Below are positions 14,976 through 17,218 of a stretch of 17,218 bases of DNA, in pieces. The position numbers and the translations under genes were made by a program. The stretch comes from Acidimicrobiia bacterium (lineage in GTDB: Bacteria > Actinomycetota > Acidimicrobiia > IMCC26256 > JACDBD01): assembly GCA_031177445.1 (NCBI GenBank), contig JAPSGP010000018.1, positions 1 through 17,218 of the forward strand, given 5' to 3'. Every line of letters begins with the position of its first letter. Positions within the stretch are counted from its first letter, which is position 1. The notes beneath the pieces are model-generated. The model was not told the DNA's origin. It saw nothing but the letters and a program-made list of their open reading frames with translations, and searched no databases.

Positions 14976-15040
14976 CCGCACGGGTGCCGACCGAGGACGG
15001 CACCGGCGAGGTTGCGGCCGTCATAATGAGGATCCGGTGA
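14972..15040 (+). other. Gap-tiling micro-ORF (22 codons) between two amidohydrolase genes
   Basis: ATG 14972 overlaps the upstream stop as ATGA, and TGA 15038-15040 overlaps the downstream GTG start as GTGA. It begins MTARVPTEDGTG, and its third positions are mostly G/C. It fills the whole intercistronic gap. It may be a coupling device, a genuine tiny protein, or chance. A -10-like CATAAT (15022-15027) also lies inside it. Confidence 0.35.
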
Positions 15041-15891
15041 GCGGGCCCGCGGCCGGCTTCGACGTGTTCGACGTGCACCATCACGTCGGGCGGGCCTTCG
15101 ACGCGCTCGGCGGTGAGCTCGCCGACGTGTCCACTGGTGGTGGGGACGCCGAGGCGGAATTCGCCTCGGTCGAGCTGCGGGAGCGGCTGCGGATCATGGA
15201 CGGGGGCGGGGTGCGCCAAGCGCTGGTGATCCCAGGACACGGGTATCTGCGGCCGAACGGGATCGCCGACACGCGCCGGGTCAACGATCACATCGCCGCT
15301 TACCGCGATCGCACCCCCGATCGGTTCCCGGCCGCCTGCGGCATCGTCGAGCCCCGCGACGGTGCGCTCGGGCTGGACGAGCTCGAGCGGGTGGCGAGCG
15401 ACCTCGGCCTGGTCGCGATCAGCTTCCACACCCGATTCCAGGGCGTCTCGATGGACAGCCAGTGGGTGCTGCGGTACCTGGAGCGCATGGGCGAGCTCGG
15501 CCTCGTCCCGATCATCCACGCCATGGACGACACGCCCGAGGAAGCGCTGTGGAAGCTGGCGTCGATCGCGCGGGCGCTGCCCGATCTCACGATCCTGGCG
15601 CTCGACGCCTTCGGTGGCTACGAGGCCACGCGCGAGTGCTTCTTCGTCGCCGACGTGGCACCGAACATCGTCTTCGACACGAGCCTGAGCTACAACTTCG
15701 ACTTCATCGAGGAGTTCGCGGTGCGCTTCGGCGCGGCACGGGTGGTGTTCGGCACGGACCTCTACTCACACCCCGTCGGGCGTCGGATCAGCCACCTGCT
15801 GCCGCAGATCGTCGACTCGTCCCTCAGCGCTGCCGACAAGGCCGCGATCCTCGAACGGAACGCCCGGCAGTTGCTGGGCGTCCCCGTATAG
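15037..15891 (+). CDS. Amidohydrolase-superfamily (Amidohydro_2) protein
   Basis: 284 residues. It starts with FDVFDVHHHVGRAF (His14-His16 metal site). VPIIHAMDD supplies His161 and RVVFGTDLYSHP the conserved Asp241 with His245. The C-terminal KAAILERNARQLLGV is the usual Amidohydro_2 ending. There is a GHGY segment at 67-70 and an aromatic-rich strand region FDTSLSYNFDFIEEF before the Asp. Probably a metal-dependent hydrolase or decarboxylase; substrate unknown. GTG 15037 is the best start: GAGGA at 15028-15032 is close, and an upstream CATAAT could drive a separate transcript. It is more distant from the 12970 protein than their shared family suggests, so three different substrates are likely. 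Confidence 0.87.
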   Translation: MSGPAAGFDVFDVHHHVGRAFDALGGELADVSTGGGDAEAEFASVELRERLRIMDGGGVRQALVIPGHGYLRPNGIADTRRVNDHIAAYRDRTPDRFPAACGIVEPRDGALGLDELERVASDLGLVAISFHTRFQGVSMDSQWVLRYLERMGELGLVPIIHAMDDTPEEALWKLASIARALPDLTILALDAFGGYEATRECFFVADVAPNIVFDTSLSYNFDFIEEFAVRFGAARVVFGTDLYSHPVGRRISHLLPQIVDSSLSAADKAAILERNARQLLGVPV

Positions 15892-15892
15892 T
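15887..15892 (+). promoter_or_regulatory. Candidate -10 (TATAGT) for the DUF1772-like gene
   Basis: TATAGT matches TANNNT and includes the stop codon of the third amidohydrolase (TAG 15889-15891). It lies nine bases before ATG 15902, giving a transcript with almost no leader. No -35 was identified. Confidence 0.35.
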
Positions 15893-15901
15893 CGGCAGCG
15901 A

Positions 15902-16342
15902 ATGCGATCGCGCGTGCACAGTGTCGCTCTCGCGTCGCTCGGCGGGCTCACGGGCGGCATGATCCTCGTGCGCTTCGTGCTGCTGCCGTTCTGGCGACGG
16001 ATGCCGCCGTCCGAGTTCCGGAGCTGGTTCGCACAGCACGGCTCGCGTGTGCGATCAGTGATGGTGCCGTTCGGCGCCGCCGCGCTGGCGACCAGCGCTG
16101 CGGATGCCGTCATGTCACCCCGAAGTCCCTCCAAGACGACCGCGCTGGCGGCGACCGCCGGTGTGGTCGGCATCACCGCCGCCGTCAACGAACCCATGAA
16201 CGCGCGGTTCGTCGCTCCTGACCTCGGCGACATGGAGACTGTCGAGCTGCTCGAGCGCTGGCGGCGGTGGCACGACGTTCGAGTCACGCTCGGGACCATC
16301 GGTCTGGCCGCTTCGCTACGCGTCCGTTTACGATCGTCGTAG
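15902..16342 (+). CDS. DUF1772-like integral membrane protein
   Basis: 146 residues with about four hydrophobic segments (roughly 8-30, 53-70, 81-97, 126-139). The ending WRRWHDVRVTLGTIGLAASL (Trp120, Trp123, His124, Arg127), together with Asn96 in the third segment, resembles the DUF1772/anthrone-oxygenase-like family. Members are small membrane proteins, some linked to cofactor-free oxygenation; most are uncharacterised. No Shine-Dalgarno is seen before ATG 15902, while TATAGT ends nine bases upstream. It ends 23 bases before the next gene. Confidence 0.72.
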   Translation: MRSRVHSVALASLGGLTGGMILVRFVLLPFWRRMPPSEFRSWFAQHGSRVRSVMVPFGAAALATSAADAVMSPRSPSKTTALAATAGVVGITAAVNEPMNARFVAPDLGDMETVELLERWRRWHDVRVTLGTIGLAASLRVRLRSS

Positions 16343-16352
16343 CGATCCCCCG

Positions 16353-16359
16353 AAGGAGG
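16353..16359 (+). promoter_or_regulatory. Strong Shine-Dalgarno fixing the start of the second VOC-like gene
   Basis: AAGGAGG lies six bases before ATG 16366. It rules out the longer in-frame reading beginning at 16267 inside the DUF1772-like gene. Confidence 0.9.
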
Positions 16360-16365
16360 CAATTG

Positions 16366-16815
16366 ATGGCCACCATGCGCTTCAACCACATGGAGCTCAC
16401 CTTCCCGCGCGGGACGTTGACCTCCGACTTCCGCGCCGAGGTCGATGCCTTCTACGGCGACGTCTTCGGCTGGCAGGGCGTCGACACGGAGGTCGTCGGC
16501 CAGTTGTGCCACATCCTGCTGCTCGAAGGTGCCGAGCAGTTCATCCTGCTGGCCGAGAGCGGGAAGCCGATGAGCTCGCCCGGCTACGACCACCTCGGGC
16601 TGCTGTTCAGCAAGCGCGCCGAAGTCGACGAGAAGCTCGAGAAGGTGAAGCGATACCAGGAGAAGGATGACCGGGTGAAGATCCAGGAGTACGAGGATCT
16701 CGTCACCGGCGACCTCGTCACGCACGCCTTCTACGTGAAGCACCTGTTGCCGATCTACTTCGACGTGCAGTGCATGGAGCGCGCGGGCGAGCCGGTGCCG
16801 AACGCTCTGAGCTGA
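16366..16815 (+). CDS. VOC (glyoxalase/dioxygenase)-like protein
   Basis: 149 residues. The N-terminal RFNHMELTFPRG (His8), the EVDAFYGDVFGW helix, the strand GQLCHILLLEGAEQFILLAES and PGYDHLGLLFSKRAEVDEKLEKV (His76) follow the VOC fold. The C-terminal HAFYVKHLLPIYFDVQCMER (Glu138) could carry the last metal-ligand position. The charged stretch KVKRYQEKDDRVKIQEYED (93-111) is longer than usual. Substrate unknown. It shares no close sequence with the VOC protein at 12529-12942. The last gene of the plus-strand run, followed by a non-coding stretch with a large hairpin. Confidence 0.8.
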   Translation: MATMRFNHMELTFPRGTLTSDFRAEVDAFYGDVFGWQGVDTEVVGQLCHILLLEGAEQFILLAESGKPMSSPGYDHLGLLFSKRAEVDEKLEKVKRYQEKDDRVKIQEYEDLVTGDLVTHAFYVKHLLPIYFDVQCMERAGEPVPNALS

Positions 16816-16860
16816 CAGTCGTCACAGCAACCGTCGGCCGAAACAGCGCGTCGAGCGTCC

Positions 16861-16903
16861 TGTTGCTCGATTCACGACATATCTCGGTGTCGATGGAGCA
16901 ACA
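16861..16903. terminator. Nested inverted repeat after the VOC-like gene
   Basis: Outer arms TGTTGCTC (16861-16868) and GAGCAACA (16896-16903) are perfect complements. Inside them CGACA (16875-16879) pairs with TGTCG (16888-16892). This gives a two-tier hairpin in the 158-base non-coding stretch 16816-16973. There is no T-tract, so a terminator, a regulator site for the sigma gene, or a structured RNA are all possible. Confidence 0.45.
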
Positions 16904-16973
16904 ACGGCACCGACCCGTGACGACCACCGCGTAGGTGTCACCCGGGAGCTGCCTCCGCGGCATCGTATGAGCG

Positions 16974-17218
16974 GTGGAGCAGGACGCCGAGGTCTACGAG
17001 AAGTACGCCGAAGAGCTCATTCGATTCGCAACCTTCCTCGCCGGACCGACCGACGCACCGGACCTTCTCTCGGCTGCCGTGCTTCGAGCGTTCACTTCCT
17101 CAACATGGCCCACTGTGGTGCACCGCCGTGCCTACCTCTATCGCGCGGTGCTCAACGAGGCGCGAGCGACCCACCGATCACGAACGCGCCGGGTAGCACG
17201 TGAGCGACGGACCGCGCT
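16974..17218 (+). CDS. ECF-type RNA polymerase sigma factor, N-terminal part (3' end outside window)
   Basis: An open frame runs from GTG 16974 through the window end (81 complete codons). In-frame TGA 16968-16970 rules out a longer protein. The sequence reads like sigma region 2: VYEKYAEELIRFATFLAG (7-24), PDLLSAAVLRAF where ECF factors have AEDVVQDAFLRAW, then AYLYRAVLNEARATHRSR before an Arg-rich linker. Family members redirect RNA polymerase to a small regulon. The acidic region-2 helix is less acidic than in typical members (LLSAAV). No link to the steroid genes is seen; the target promoters are unknown. The rest of the gene is needed to see region 4. Confidence 0.72.
   Translation, partial: MEQDAEVYEKYAEELIRFATFLAGPTDAPDLLSAAVLRAFTSSTWPTVVHRRAYLYRAVLNEARATHRSRTRRVARERRTA

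Noticed and set aside
16190..16215. GAACGCGCGGTTC as a second KstR-like site
   Set aside because: The half-sites are separated by five bases instead of two, and it lies inside the DUF1772-like gene.
16267..16365. Longer N-terminus for the second VOC-like protein
   Set aside because: The strong Shine-Dalgarno AAGGAGG at 16353-16359 and the VOC fold both point to ATG 16366.
1..17218. CRISPR arrays, tRNA/rRNA genes, transposases, att sites
   Set aside because: No spaced long repeats, cloverleaf candidates, transposase-like proteins or terminal inverted repeats were seen.

Overview
The window is GC-rich, densely packed DNA with strong G/C bias at third codon positions, frequent GTG/TTG starts and 1-8 base gene overlaps. 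Together with a mycobacterial-type steroid side-chain operon this points to an actinobacterium. A non-mycobacterial lineage such as Acidimicrobiia is plausible, but that is inference from gene content and no rRNA is present.

Layout. (1) Positions 1-3263, plus strand: the 3' end of an acyl-CoA dehydrogenase, a double-length CaiB/BaiF-type CoA-transferase overlapping it by 8 bases, and a small NTF2/SnoaL-fold protein. (2) Positions 3253-5253, minus strand: a secreted Calx-beta/FN3/sialidase-propeller protein, followed by a 53-codon coding-like remnant. (3) Positions 5330-11111, plus strand: the core of the window. A perfect 14-bp palindrome matching the KstR operator pattern TNNAACNNGTTNNA abuts the start codon of an operon encoding homologues of all five M. 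tuberculosis igr enzymes: chsE2, chsH2, chsE1, chsH1 and ltp2, followed by an SDR dehydrogenase. (4) Positions 11171-12487: a secreted LivK-like binding protein ending at a hairpin terminator that faces a minus-strand VOC protein. (5) Positions 12970-15891: three metal-dependent amidohydrolase-superfamily proteins in a row. (6) Positions 15902-16815: a DUF1772-like membrane protein and a second VOC-like protein. (7) Position 16974 to the end: the start of an ECF-type sigma factor, cut by the window edge.

How the genes work together. By homology, ChsE1-ChsE2 dehydrogenates the 3-carbon side-chain steroid CoA thioester (3-oxo-4-pregnene-20-carboxyl-CoA). ChsH1-ChsH2 hydrates it, and Ltp2 with the DUF35 domain of ChsH2 performs the retro-aldol cleavage to a 17-keto steroid and propionyl-CoA. 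The flanking acyl-CoA dehydrogenase, CoA-transferase and SDR fit the same CoA-ester catabolism. Roles of the amidohydrolases, VOC proteins and binding protein are unknown.

The least expected structure lies between the genes. Two junctions inside the igr operon and one between amidohydrolases are tiled by micro-ORFs whose starts and stops overlap the flanking genes (ATGA/GTGA). At chsH1-ltp2 this is a triple tandem repeat of a start-codon module. Several Shine-Dalgarno-poor starts also carry a -10-like hexamer 6-9 nt upstream, suggesting leaderless transcripts. Apart from cut genes at both ends, no stretch over 300 bases lacks a gene.
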